A stretch of DNA of 48,182 nucleotides from an uncultured Cellvibrio sp. (GCA_946481735.1 CAMLOU010000009.1:1-48182), one strand, 5' to 3'. Counted from the first letter of the stretch, positions 6,895-15,250 are shown. A program made the numbers and translations. The notes: generated from the letters alone by a model not told the origin.

Positions 6895-7849
6895 TGGACG
6901 GTATAAATTGGATTTTTACCCTGCGGGGTCTTCTGGTCCTCGTATTGTTCGTATTAGGGCTTCTCGTAAAGAGTTAAAGGTTTTACAGGCTCAATATGAA
7001 ATGGACTACCAAGCTGCCCCGGATCGGTTTGAAGTCGATAAGCGTCGCCTTTCCGATTTGGTGCTACTTTGGTATAGGCTGCATGGTCGCACGTTGCGGG
7101 ATGCTAAATATAGGTTGTCTCGCACCTTGGCGGTTGTTAATGCTCTTGGTGATCCTACTGTAGATAAATTTACCGGATCAGCTTTTTCAGCCTATCGTGA
7201 GCGCCGTTTGACTGAGGTTTCTACCTCTACGGTTAACCATGAAACGCGTTATCTTCGTGCGGTGTTTTCTGAGCTTATCCGGCTGGATCAGTATGCAGGT
7301 AAAAATCCTTTGGCAAAAATACGCACGTTTGCTGAACGTGAGCGGGAATTGTCTTTTCTCACCCTGGAACAAATTCCGACATTGCTTCACGCATGTGATC
7401 AGTCCTCTAATAATCATTGCGGTGCTGTGGTTCGGTTGTGTCTTGCTACGGGTGCCCGTTGGTCTGAGGCGAATGATTTGCCGCCTACAGGGCTTCTCGA
7501 TGATCGGGTGGTGTTTGCTGCAACTAAGAACGGTCGTGTGCGTGTTGTGCCTGTGAAGCCTGACTTGGTGGATTATCTGCGGTCAGTGGCGTTTCCCACA
7601 GGAAAGCGGTTGTTCTCGCCGTGCAAGGGGGCATTTCGCAAGGCGGTGGAGCGTTCGGGCATTGAGTTGCCTGATGGCCAATTGACACACGTGTTGCGGC
7701 ACACGTTCGCAAGCCACTTCTTGATCAACGGTGGGGATATCCTCACGTTGCAACGTATCCTCGGGCACTCAGATTTGAAGATCACCATGCGGTATGCGCA
7801 CCTTGCACCTGACTACATGGCCAAGGTCCGGGATCTCTCGCTGATATGA
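6875..7849 (+). CDS. Tyrosine recombinase / phage integrase
   Basis: A 324-residue integrase. The start at GTG 6875 is chosen because AGGGGA lies seven bases upstream and the product begins IKKLSDGRYKLDFYP, a typical integrase N-terminus; the longer frame runs into the preceding membrane gene. The catalytic set is complete: R195 (ATGARWSE), K218, H272 and R275 (HVLRH), H298 (LGHSD) and the nucleophile Y307 (MRYAHL). It has an N-terminal arm-binding region and a core-binding domain at about 55-150. It would integrate and, with a helper, excise the phage. Many inoviruses lack an integrase and use host XerCD, so carrying one is notable. Confidence 0.93.
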   Translation: MIKKLSDGRYKLDFYPAGSSGPRIVRIRASRKELKVLQAQYEMDYQAAPDRFEVDKRRLSDLVLLWYRLHGRTLRDAKYRLSRTLAVVNALGDPTVDKFTGSAFSAYRERRLTEVSTSTVNHETRYLRAVFSELIRLDQYAGKNPLAKIRTFAERERELSFLTLEQIPTLLHACDQSSNNHCGAVVRLCLATGARWSEANDLPPTGLLDDRVVFAATKNGRVRVVPVKPDLVDYLRSVAFPTGKRLFSPCKGAFRKAVERSGIELPDGQLTHVLRHTFASHFLINGGDILTLQRILGHSDLKITMRYAHLAPDYMAKVRDLSLI

Positions 7850-7896
7850 CACCCTGTTGACCGCTTTTTGCTTCCATGATGTTGTATCACGGCGTT

Positions 7897-7976
7897 CACT
7901 GGAATGGTTTTTTAATCGCACCGCGCAATGCTTCCGGTTAGCACGGCAATGACGCGATTGAAAAACCATTTCAGTG
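7897..7976. repeat. Long inverted repeat, candidate phage origin or packaging hairpin
   Basis: The arms 7897-7919 and 7954-7976 are complementary at 21 of 23 positions (CACTGGAATGG against CCATTTCAGTG at the outer ends), with a 34-nt loop. The stem is longer than an ordinary terminator, and the integrase stop lies 47 bases upstream. In single-stranded phage DNA this would form a stable hairpin suited to a packaging signal or a complementary-strand origin. A strong bidirectional terminator is the alternative. Confidence 0.6.
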
Positions 7977-8250
7977 ATAAGCCGCGCGACTATCGATGAA
8001 GAAAAAGAATCGCTTTTCATTTTTTATATTGCTACCTGTGGTTGCCGGATAGGCAACAAGGGCGCGTGAGCGCGGGCAGTGTGGGCAACAACGCAACACG
8101 GTGTTTCAGGTTAAGGCGTTACTCTCGCGTTTTGTCCACACGGCAACGGGTGGCAATCATCTAACACGGGTGTGCACCCAAGCCCTTCGTCCTTCACGCC
8201 GGAATCGACTTTCTACTGCTGGGAATGTTGCAGGATAAGATTGTGGGTTC

Positions 8251-8271
8251 TTAGGGGGATCATCCCCCTAA
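8251..8271. repeat. Perfect palindrome
   Basis: TTAGGGGGAT, a central C and ATCCCCCTAA form a perfect 10-bp inverted repeat with a one-base centre. Such a compact GC-rich palindrome in a phage intergenic region may be a nicking site, recombinase core or protein-binding site. The identity is not determined. Confidence 0.5.
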
Positions 8272-8420
8272 GCCGTCGGAGACGCCTGTAACGGCGAGTT
8301 ACGAACAAGCGTGGAGCGTCACTTTTTGGTGTGGCGATAGCGTGCGTTTTGAGAAAGGCTTGGAGTTTTAGATGCTGCGGCTTGAGTGAAAAAGAAAGTC
8401 TGGTAAGTTTTTGGTAAGCC

Positions 8421-8455
8421 AATAAAAAAGGTCAGTAGGCGTTAACCTGCTGACC
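8421..8455 (-). terminator. Rho-independent terminator of the tRNA gene
   Basis: On the minus strand GGTCAGCAGG, a six-base loop and CCTACTGACC (one G-T pair) are followed by TTTTTTATT. It starts 11 bases after the tRNA 3' end, so it ends the tRNA transcript and shields it from the neighbouring phage. Confidence 0.85.
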
Positions 8456-8466
8456 CTTGTCGTATA

Positions 8467-8543
8467 TGGTAGCTAGAGGCGGACTTGAACCGCCGACCCC
8501 GGCATTATGAGTGCCGTGCTCTAACCAGCTGAGCTATCTAGCC
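8467..8543 (-). tRNA. tRNA-Met (anticodon CAT)
   Basis: A 77-base cloverleaf with encoded CCA. It has the D-arm AGCTCAGCTGGTTAGAGC, an anticodon stem CGGCA/TGCCG around CTCATAA (anticodon CAT), and the T-arm GGCGGTTCAAGTCCGCC. Overall it is close to elongator Met tRNA, although a lysidine-modified Ile2 tRNA also carries CAT and cannot be fully excluded. The first acceptor pair reads G1-U72, a wobble. It is the host gene nearest the phage. Confidence 0.92.
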
Positions 8544-8938
8544 ATAGCGAGGGCGCGTATTTTGGGGGGCGTTTGGAGGATTGTCAACCCTCGATTTGAC
8601 CCTCCCAGTAATGTTAAATGCCGCCGGCGCGGCAAGTGCACGCTGATTTTGAGGCAGCCACGATGCCAAGGGCAGCGATGACCTTAGGATAGGGGCTCAG
8701 GATGCTGTCACCCATCAAGGCAAAGCCGGCCCTCCCCAACGATTTAAACCCGTCTGTGCATTACGCGGGGGGTACTAACTGGAACTTACCCCCACCCCTC
8801 CAGCGATGTATCGCAAGTCCGTAAAAGTGGATGTTCCTGGTGTATCCAGTAGCCGAGAGGTACACTCAATTTATCCACCCTACCGGTGACTTTGACCAGT
8901 ATCCTCAGAACATAGCCAGCAAACCGGTAACAGCTTTT
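8544..8938. other. Intergenic region upstream of the tRNA
   Basis: About 395 bases between the tRNA and the nuclease-like gene. The end next to the tRNA should hold its promoter, but no strong -35/-10 pair stands out. Short frames here, such as a 67-codon one at 8831-9034, overlap the end of the nuclease gene and look like chance. I see no other structure. Confidence 0.5.
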
Positions 8939-10006
8939 TTAATTATAAAATCCGCTCGTCTCAACCAAAGCATCTGTAAAAGAAAAAATATCATCCAACG
9001 ACGCGATAGGATGTCGGGTTTCATTTTTCTCTGAGTCGAATATCCCAATATATTTTTGTTTGGTATTGAAGTGCAAGCGACACAAAGGTTTACGATTGTT
9101 ATCATCCAAAAGGATACCGAAGTAACTTTGAGTATCTCTGGCGACGATTCTTTTAACGTCGACGCTTTTCCGTAGAATAGCTTTTACGATATTAAAACCT
9201 TCTATTTCCTCAAACGTCGTTATTACCTTAGATTCTTCAGACGTATCATCAGATGATGATTTCTCCTTGGACTCAGAGAATGTCCTTGTAGTAGCCCCAA
9301 TGGCAGACTTCAATCGGTCATTAATACTGTCATTCAAAAAAAGTTTAAGCGCCTTGGTAGTTATCTCAAGGAACTGCGCCTTAACCTTCGTGGTTAATGC
9401 CCCATCGTAGACCCTGGAAGCAAAAAACCTCACAAACTCCTCCTCAGGGGCAGAAAACTGTTCCGCAAGAATTTTCTTTATTTGATTTAAGTATTTGAGC
9501 TCACCTGCGGCACCAACCACGGAGTCGACATCAAATGTGGATTTAGTTAATTTCTTAACTTCGGGAATAATATGTTCATCCAGATTGAGCAAGTCCATTA
9601 TCAGGAACGGTTTGTCATCCATCTTATTGGGCGCATCAAGATCTGTGAAAAAATGATACTCGCAACCGTTGGTCAGAATGGCAAGCCTGGCACTGGTAAC
9701 AGAAAAATATCGGAACAATTGTCCTGAGTGCTTCACGGTTAGGGACTCGCCAAAGCCTTTGCACTCAATGAGCACTTGAATTTGACCGTCCTTAACCAGT
9801 GCGTAATCAACTTTTTCACCTTTCTTTATCCCGACATCTGCGGTGAACTCGGGAATCACCTCTGTTGGATCAAAGACGTCATACCCGAGCACATTATGCA
9901 AAAATGGCATAACCAAAGCGTTTTTGGTTGCCTCTTCAGTCAGTAGATTACTCGAAACCAAAGCAACTTTTTTTGATAGTGCTTCTAAACGTTCTGCAAA
10001 GTCCAT
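8939..10006 (-). CDS. Standalone PD-(D/E)XK nuclease-like protein (HSDR_N type)
   Basis: A 355-residue soluble protein. Residues 25-110 resemble the N-terminal nuclease domain of type I restriction HsdR subunits: conserved FLHNVLGYDV, then VDYAL with D67 and IECKG with E81 and K83, the D...ExK catalytic pattern. A helical middle follows, then an acidic Ser-rich linker (about 245-260) and a C-terminal beta-rich domain (about 265-355) with regular hydrophobics. No helicase, methylase or specificity gene is adjacent, so it is not a type I system. Solitary proteins of this kind (COG4748-like) are common and uncharacterised; defence or DNA processing is plausible. ATG 10006 is preceded by AAAGAGGTTTAAGGA. 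Confidence 0.75.
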   Translation of the reverse strand: MDFAERLEALSKKVALVSSNLLTEEATKNALVMPFLHNVLGYDVFDPTEVIPEFTADVGIKKGEKVDYALVKDGQIQVLIECKGFGESLTVKHSGQLFRYFSVTSARLAILTNGCEYHFFTDLDAPNKMDDKPFLIMDLLNLDEHIIPEVKKLTKSTFDVDSVVGAAGELKYLNQIKKILAEQFSAPEEEFVRFFASRVYDGALTTKVKAQFLEITTKALKLFLNDSINDRLKSAIGATTRTFSESKEKSSSDDTSEESKVITTFEEIEGFNIVKAILRKSVDVKRIVARDTQSYFGILLDDNNRKPLCRLHFNTKQKYIGIFDSEKNETRHPIASLDDIFSFTDALVETSGFYN

Positions 10007-10561
10007 TCCTTAAACCTCTTTCAGTTAATGATTTTATTTCAAAAGAAGTCTAGTACATTCAATGAAAAAAGCGACGTAATATTGAAGCGTACCCCAAGAC
10101 TTAGCGAGAGCATCTGATTTCACCAGCCCTCTACATCTTGCATCGTAATGAACTTTCATCTGCCATTTTTCACGGTGGCATCATTTATATTTCATCGTTA
10201 AATCAAGCTGTTTCTTTGTATGAATACAGCAATCATCAATGGTGAATTATTTCAGGTGATCTACATTATGAACGCGCGGTTAATGCCGGATTTAATCTTT
10301 ACCCGACAAAGCATCAATAACCGACATTAACGAACCCGCAACACCACCCCACAAAAAATCCGTTGGCAGAAAAATCGCTATAGCGGGCTCGTTAACCAAA
10401 TTTTCTTTTATTATCATAACGTTGACCTATGGGCGGAATGTTCTATGATCATCACACGGCTATAGATAATGAAAAAAACCTTTTCACTGCTTACGACTGA
10501 CTTTCTTGTAAATTAAAGCGCCAACTACATCCCTAACGGAACATGGCTGCACCTTATTTCT
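10007..10561. other. Intergenic region upstream of the TonB-dependent receptor
   Basis: About 555 AT-rich bases between divergent genes. No frame longer than chance and no RNA gene is seen. The one structure found is an inverted repeat at 10327-10339 and 10383-10395. The region must hold promoters for both neighbours. I looked for a cobalamin-type riboswitch before the receptor and did not see its conserved box. Confidence 0.5.
10327..10395. repeat. 13-bp inverted repeat with 43-nt spacer
   Basis: TTAACGAACCCGC (10327-10339) and GCGGGCTCGTTAA (10383-10395) are complementary at 12 of 13 positions. It could be a large hairpin in a leader RNA, a two-part operator, or the ends of a very small degraded element. 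There is no T-run for a terminator. Confidence 0.45.
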
Positions 10562-12514
10562 ATGAAAATTAATCCTCAACTTCAACAATCGGTGTTTGGT
10601 TGCTGTCGCATTTTTCATAACGCATTTTTTGTTGCGACGTTGATCTGCGGTGTGATGGCGCAATCGTCGCGGGCATCTGACGCGCTCGCTGATTTGTCCC
10701 TTGAGCAACTGGCAAGCTTGCGCGTTACGTCTGTTTCAAAAAAACCTAAACCTTGGGCGAATGAACCGGCGTCGGTTTTTGTTATCACCGAGCAGGATAT
10801 TCGCCGCACCGGTTCCACCACATTGCCAGAGGCGTTGCGCCTGGCGCCCAACCTGCAAGTAGCGCGGGTGGACGCGCGGAATTACGCGATAACGGCGCGG
10901 GGGTTCAACAATCCTTTTGCCAATAAATTGTTGGTATTGATTGATGGACGCAGCGTGTATTCTCCGCTGTTTTCCGGCGTGTACTGGGATGCACAGGATG
11001 TTGTACTGGAGGATCTGGATCGCATTGAAGTCATAAGCGGTCCCGGCGGCAGTTTGTGGGGCGCGAATGCCGTTAATGGCGTGGTGAATGTGGTGACGCG
11101 CTCTGCGGAAGATACCCAGGGCGAGCTGGTATCCCTGGGCGGCAGCGTCCATGAACAGCAGGCGGCAGTGCGCCATGGCGGTCAGCTGACCAACGAAGGT
11201 TTTTATCGCGTCTATGCCAAACACAGCCGTCACGACGACACCGAAAACGCGACTGGCGCATCGACCTATACCGGCTGGGAGCGAAGCCAGGCGGGTTTTC
11301 GTGCAGATTGGGCAGGCTACGATGATCATTTCACGCTGCAGGGCGATGCTTATCGTGGCCGGCTACATCAATCCGGCACCGAAGATATAAAGATCAGCGG
11401 GGCGAATATACTCGGTCGTGCCAGCCGCGAATTTGCGCCCGGCTCTCGCTTGACCTTCCAGGCCTATGTCGATCATACGCAGCGCCACCAGCCGAATGCA
11501 TTTGTACAGCACCTGAACGCCATTGACCTGGAGTTGCAGCACGAGTGTCTGATCGGCGAGCGGCAGATGTTTATGTGGGGCGGCGGTTATCGCTACCTGT
11601 CGGACCGTATCGACAACGATGTATTTTTTGCTTTCTTGCCCGATGACCTGAATATGCAATGGCGCAATGTGTTTATTCAGGATGAAATTAAAATTACCCG
11701 GGACCTGCGCCTGACGCTCGGCGCCAAATGGGAAGACAACCCCTTCACCGGCTGGGAATCCATGCCCAGTGCGCAGTTGGCATGGTCACCCGGCCACAAC
11801 CAATTGTTATGGGGCAAGGTGTCGCGCGCGGTACGCACGCCTTCACGTATTGATCGGGATTATTACAGCCCGGCCAATCCGCCCCTTGTGGACGGCGAGC
11901 CACGGTATGTCATTGCCGGGGGCCCCGATTTTGTCTCTGAGGTTGCCGATGTGTATGAAGTGGGTTATCGCCAGCAACCTGTGGCACAGGTATCGTGGTC
12001 CGTTACGGCGTTTTACAGCGAATACGACAAGTTGCGCACTTTGGAACCGAACGATACGGCAACCGGTTTTGTGTTTGAAAACCGGGCAGCAGCGGACACC
12101 TATGGTCTGGAACTCTGGGGCAGCTGGCAACCGCTGCATCACTGGCGATTACATGCCAGCCTGGTGGCCCAGGAGTTTGATGTCTATCTGAAGCCCGGCA
12201 GCACCGACATCTCCAACACCACCGCACTGGCCAGTTATGACCCGAATTTTTATTCGTCCCTGCGCTCGTCTTATGATGTCTCGCCGCAGGTAACCCTTGA
12301 TTCAACGCTGCGCTATGTGGATGAACTCAAAGGCTCACAGGTTCCGGCTTACACTGCGCTGGATGTCCGTGTAGCATGGGAGATCAGTCGCCATCTGGAA
12401 ATTTCCCTGGTGGGGCAAAATCTTATTGACCGGGCGCATCCCGAGTTCGGCGCATCGCCGCGTCGCAGTGAATATGAACGCGCACTCTATGGCAAATTGA
12501 TATGGGAGCTGTAA
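10562..12514 (+). CDS. TonB-dependent outer-membrane receptor
   Basis: A 650-residue protein. It has an N-terminal signal (to about residue 37, ending in QSSRASDA), a plug domain (about 65-180) with PASVFVITEQDIRRTGS, LPEALRLAPN, ARGF, NKLLVLIDGRSVY and GPGGSLWGANAVNGVVNV, then a 22-strand-type barrel ending in a terminal beta-strand (YERALYGKLIWEL). The plug motifs are diagnostic of TonB-dependent receptors, and the length is usual for the family. The ligand is not evident. Four genes-worth of context matter: a YfiR-family gene starts 11 bases after its stop and a hybrid kinase follows, a linkage suggesting ligand sensing tied to signalling rather than a pure siderophore uptake operon. Confidence 0.92.
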   Translation: MKINPQLQQSVFGCCRIFHNAFFVATLICGVMAQSSRASDALADLSLEQLASLRVTSVSKKPKPWANEPASVFVITEQDIRRTGSTTLPEALRLAPNLQVARVDARNYAITARGFNNPFANKLLVLIDGRSVYSPLFSGVYWDAQDVVLEDLDRIEVISGPGGSLWGANAVNGVVNVVTRSAEDTQGELVSLGGSVHEQQAAVRHGGQLTNEGFYRVYAKHSRHDDTENATGASTYTGWERSQAGFRADWAGYDDHFTLQGDAYRGRLHQSGTEDIKISGANILGRASREFAPGSRLTFQAYVDHTQRHQPNAFVQHLNAIDLELQHECLIGERQMFMWGGGYRYLSDRIDNDVFFAFLPDDLNMQWRNVFIQDEIKITRDLRLTLGAKWEDNPFTGWESMPSAQLAWSPGHNQLLWGKVSRAVRTPSRIDRDYYSPANPPLVDGEPRYVIAGGPDFVSEVADVYEVGYRQQPVAQVSWSVTAFYSEYDKLRTLEPNDTATGFVFENRAAADTYGLELWGSWQPLHHWRLHASLVAQEFDVYLKPGSTDISNTTALASYDPNFYSSLRSSYDVSPQVTLDSTLRYVDELKGSQVPAYTALDVRVAWEISRHLEISLVGQNLIDRAHPEFGASPRRSEYERALYGKLIWEL

Positions 12515-12524
12515 GGCATTGATC

Positions 12525-13127
12525 ATGTTAACGGTGTGCGATCAAACCACCAGTCTCTCATGCAGACGGCGGTGGTTAACCTGCCTCGTCTATCTCGTGG
12601 CCTTGATCGTATGCGGATCAATCAGTGCAACACAGGCTGAAAATGTCGCCAACGCCGCCGAAACCCAAATCAAAGCAGCCATGTTGTTCAAATTCCTTGA
12701 TTACACCGAATGGCCGGCAACGGCGTTTGCTGAGCCCCAATCGCCCTACCGTATCTGGCTGCTGGATGCGAGCGACGTGGGCAAAGAACTACGCGCTATT
12801 GCGCGTGACCGCAACATCAAGGGTCGCGCTATCAGCGTTTTCAAAACCCGTTTTATCGAACGGATCGACAATCCGCACATTGTCTTTGTCGGGCACGATG
12901 CCGAGCACCACTTGCCGCACCTGGCCCGGCTGGCTGAACAACAGGCGTTTCTAATCGTGACGGAAAATTCACAGGGGCTGGTACCCGGCAGCACCATCAA
13001 TCTTCGTTTGCTGGAGGATCGCGTCGGCTTCGATGTGTCGCTCTCCGGCGCGCACCGCAACAACCTTAAACTCAGTGCCCGGTTGTTATCTGTTGCTTCG
13101 ACGGTTGAACAGGAGACCTTGCCATGA
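12525..13127 (+). CDS. YfiR-family periplasmic protein (DUF4154)
   Basis: A 200-residue protein with an N-terminal signal (to about residue 40, SATQAENV) and a domain typical of YfiR: IKAAMLFKFLDYTEWP near the start, then PYRIWLLDASDVG, HIVFVG, and ILVTENSQG-like and GSTINLRLLEDRVGFDVS segments. In Pseudomonas, YfiR is a periplasmic repressor of a membrane diguanylate cyclase. Here the partner is the downstream kinase, with which it overlaps by four bases. The likely role is to bind the kinase's periplasmic sensor. ATG 12525 is chosen because AAGG lies at the right distance. Confidence 0.85.
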   Translation: MLTVCDQTTSLSCRRRWLTCLVYLVALIVCGSISATQAENVANAAETQIKAAMLFKFLDYTEWPATAFAEPQSPYRIWLLDASDVGKELRAIARDRNIKGRAISVFKTRFIERIDNPHIVFVGHDAEHHLPHLARLAEQQAFLIVTENSQGLVPGSTINLRLLEDRVGFDVSLSGAHRNNLKLSARLLSVASTVEQETLP

Positions 13128-15055
13128 TGCGTATCGCCAAGCGTTCCATATCCAATCGCCTGATGCTGGTGATTATGGCCACGACGCTGACGGCGCTGGT
13201 GGCTTATGCGGTGGTGATGCTCGCCTATGACCTCAACACTTACCGCGACAGCATCATCAAGGACCTCACCACCCAGGCCAACATTATTGCGGAAGTCAGT
13301 ACGCCGGCACTGGAATTCAACGACCCGGTAACCGGTAAGGAAAACCTGGATTTATTGCGCACTCGCCCGATGATTCTGCGCGCGGTGCTCTACACCGACG
13401 ACGGGGCAATCTTTGCGGAGTATTCAAATGACGGGGAGTTGGCTATTGCAACACCTCAGCGGCCGCAAACCACCAACCAACAAATCATTGATGGCAATCG
13501 TATCCACGTGTGGCAACGGATCGTAAAAAATGGTGTGTCACTGGGCGCGGTGTATATTCATGCGCGCTACGAACTGGGTGCGCGCCTGGCGGGTTATGCC
13601 ATCATCCTCTGCGGCGTGCTGATAGCCAGCCTCGGCCTGGCGTTGCTGGTGGCAACCTGGTTGCGCGGTGCGGTGACCAAACCCATCTTCGCGGTCACCA
13701 ATGTTGCCCGCCAGGTGATGCAGAGCCGTGACTTTTCATTGCGCGCCCAAAAATTTACCGAAGATGAAATCGGTGTGCTGGTCGATGCCTTTAACGATAT
13801 GCTCAGCGAGGTCGAACGCCGGGCCAGGGCGTTGGAAGCCTCCAATCAATCCCTGGAACATGAGATGGGCGAACGGCAGGCCGCCGAAGACGCCTTGCGC
13901 CTGGCAGACCGGCGCAAGGACGAATTCCTCGCAACCCTTGCGCACGAATTGCGCAACCCCCTGGCGCCTTTGATCAATGGTTTACATATCCTCCGCGCCA
14001 AGGATACCAACCCTGCCATCGCCGCCAACGCGCAATCGGTCATGGAACGCCAGCTCAAACAGATGGTGCGCCTGGTTGACGACCTGCTGGATGTTTCGCG
14101 CATTACGACAGGCAAATTAACCATCAGTAAAACGCGTATTGATGTGCAGTCCATCATGCGTGACGCCGTGGAAGCCAGTCGCGGATTTATTGAAAACTGT
14201 GGCCATCAACTTAATGTCACCATGCCCGACGAATTGCTGTATATCGATGCCGATCCGATCCGGCTTGCGCAGGTGTTTTCCAACCTGTTGAACAACGCCG
14301 CCAAGTACACCAATCGCGGCGGCTTGATCAATTTCACCGGACAGTTGCTGGACGATAAGGTGGTGGCGGAGGTTACCGACAATGGCATCGGTCTGGCACC
14401 GGACATGCTCGATAATATTTTCCATATGTTCACCCAGGTCGACCAAACGCTCGAACGCACCCACGCGGGTTTAGGCGTTGGCCTGGCCCTGGCAAAACGC
14501 CTGGTCGAACTCCACGGCGGACAACTCGTCGCCCACAGCGGCGGCCCCGGTTTGGGCAGCAGTTTTCGCGTGTATCTCACCTGCGCGTCGGCGCCGGCAG
14601 AGCAAGCTGACCAGTCGCCGGGACCGCTTGCACAAAAACAATCCCTGCGTCGCATTTTGTTGGTGGATGACAATGTGGATTACGTGGCGACCATGGCCAC
14701 GCTGCTAAGCGCGCTGGGCCACGATGTACGCACAGCACACGAGGGTTCAACGGCACAACATATTGCACGCAATTTTATGCCGGAGTTTGCGTTCCTCGAT
14801 ATTGGTATGCCGGGTTTGAATGGCTACGATCTGGCGCGACTGCTGCGCCAATTTCCCGAAACCCGTCAATGCGTCCTGGTTGCTGTAACCGGTTGGGGCC
14901 AGGAGAAAGACCGCGATTTATCCCGCCGCGCCGGTTTTAATCATCATCTGGTCAAGCCGGTGGAGTTAGCCCAGATACTGGCGATCCTCGAACAAGGCAC
15001 AGCCCTGGTAACCGATACGGATGATGGGCACCGGCGCACACATCATTCGCATTAG
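13124..15055 (+). CDS. Hybrid sensor histidine kinase (HAMP, HisKA, HATPase, receiver)
   Basis: A 643-residue inner-membrane kinase. Domains in order: membrane helix (12-34), a CHASE8-like periplasmic sensor (35-152), second helix (155-178), HAMP (about 180-235), HisKA with phospho-acceptor H274 in ATLAHELRNPL, an HATPase domain with N-box SNLLNNAAKY, DNGIG and GVGLAL, and a C-terminal receiver (509-620) with D515/D516, acceptor D559 (FLDIGMPG) and K611. No separate response regulator or output domain is nearby, so phosphate probably passes to a distant phosphotransfer protein. It overlaps the YfiR-type gene, whose product is its likely periplasmic partner. Confidence 0.92.
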   Translation: MMRIAKRSISNRLMLVIMATTLTALVAYAVVMLAYDLNTYRDSIIKDLTTQANIIAEVSTPALEFNDPVTGKENLDLLRTRPMILRAVLYTDDGAIFAEYSNDGELAIATPQRPQTTNQQIIDGNRIHVWQRIVKNGVSLGAVYIHARYELGARLAGYAIILCGVLIASLGLALLVATWLRGAVTKPIFAVTNVARQVMQSRDFSLRAQKFTEDEIGVLVDAFNDMLSEVERRARALEASNQSLEHEMGERQAAEDALRLADRRKDEFLATLAHELRNPLAPLINGLHILRAKDTNPAIAANAQSVMERQLKQMVRLVDDLLDVSRITTGKLTISKTRIDVQSIMRDAVEASRGFIENCGHQLNVTMPDELLYIDADPIRLAQVFSNLLNNAAKYTNRGGLINFTGQLLDDKVVAEVTDNGIGLAPDMLDNIFHMFTQVDQTLERTHAGLGVGLALAKRLVELHGGQLVAHSGGPGLGSSFRVYLTCASAPAEQADQSPGPLAQKQSLRRILLVDDNVDYVATMATLLSALGHDVRTAHEGSTAQHIARNFMPEFAFLDIGMPGLNGYDLARLLRQFPETRQCVLVAVTGWGQEKDRDLSRRAGFNHHLVKPVELAQILAILEQGTALVTDTDDGHRRTHHSH

Positions 15056-15250
15056 TTGCGCGGTGCTGAAAAAAATCCGGACAAAAATTTTTTATTCATC
15101 GCGCGTTTTTTATTTTTATCATGCGCCCTCGCTGCGTTCACGCGCCGCTTTCACGTCGCTGTTTTCTCATTAATACGCACATTCCTTGTGCGCACGCACT
15201 CCAGTGGCTCACGGACCTGGCGCACAAAATAAATCATGCGTCAGTTAAGT

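Larger units (their letters stand above)
1..8420 (+). mobile_element. Inovirus (filamentous phage) prophage, left end not seen
   Basis: The gene set is the filamentous-phage core: small early genes, a major coat protein with signal peptide and one membrane helix, a terminator, a pIII-like adsorption protein with linkers, a pVI-like membrane protein, a Zot/pI ATPase and a replication initiator, followed by a tyrosine integrase. Base composition is visibly more T-rich at third positions than in the host genes to the right. The right edge is placed before the tRNA terminator at 8421 because that terminator belongs to the host tRNA. No direct repeat that could be attL/attR was found inside the window, so both edges are uncertain and the left one may lie before position 1. 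Confidence 0.85.
7850..8420. other. Phage non-coding region rich in hairpins
   Basis: About 570 bases without a convincing gene. It holds a 23-bp near-perfect inverted repeat (7897-7976), a perfect 21-base palindrome (8251-8271) and short stems such as TTGCC-GGATA-GGCAA near 8043. Filamentous phages keep plus and minus replication origins and the packaging hairpin in such an intergenic region, and attP is usually near integrase. Which element does what cannot be decided by reading. A leftward 69-codon frame at 8213-8422 runs through the palindrome and has no protein character. Confidence 0.6.

Noticed and set aside
8213..8422. 69-codon leftward frame in the phage non-coding region
   Set aside because: Runs through a palindrome and into the tRNA terminator; Arg/Leu-rich product looks random.
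8467..8543. The tRNA gene as the integration site of the prophage
   Set aside because: The tRNA is complete and followed by its own terminator before any phage sequence, and no second copy of the tRNA 3' end is present in the window. The left flank is missing, so it cannot be finally excluded.
10327..10395. Inverted repeat as an integron attC site
   Set aside because: The arms do not carry the GTTRRRY/RYYYAAC core bases at the right places and there is no integron integrase or cassette.
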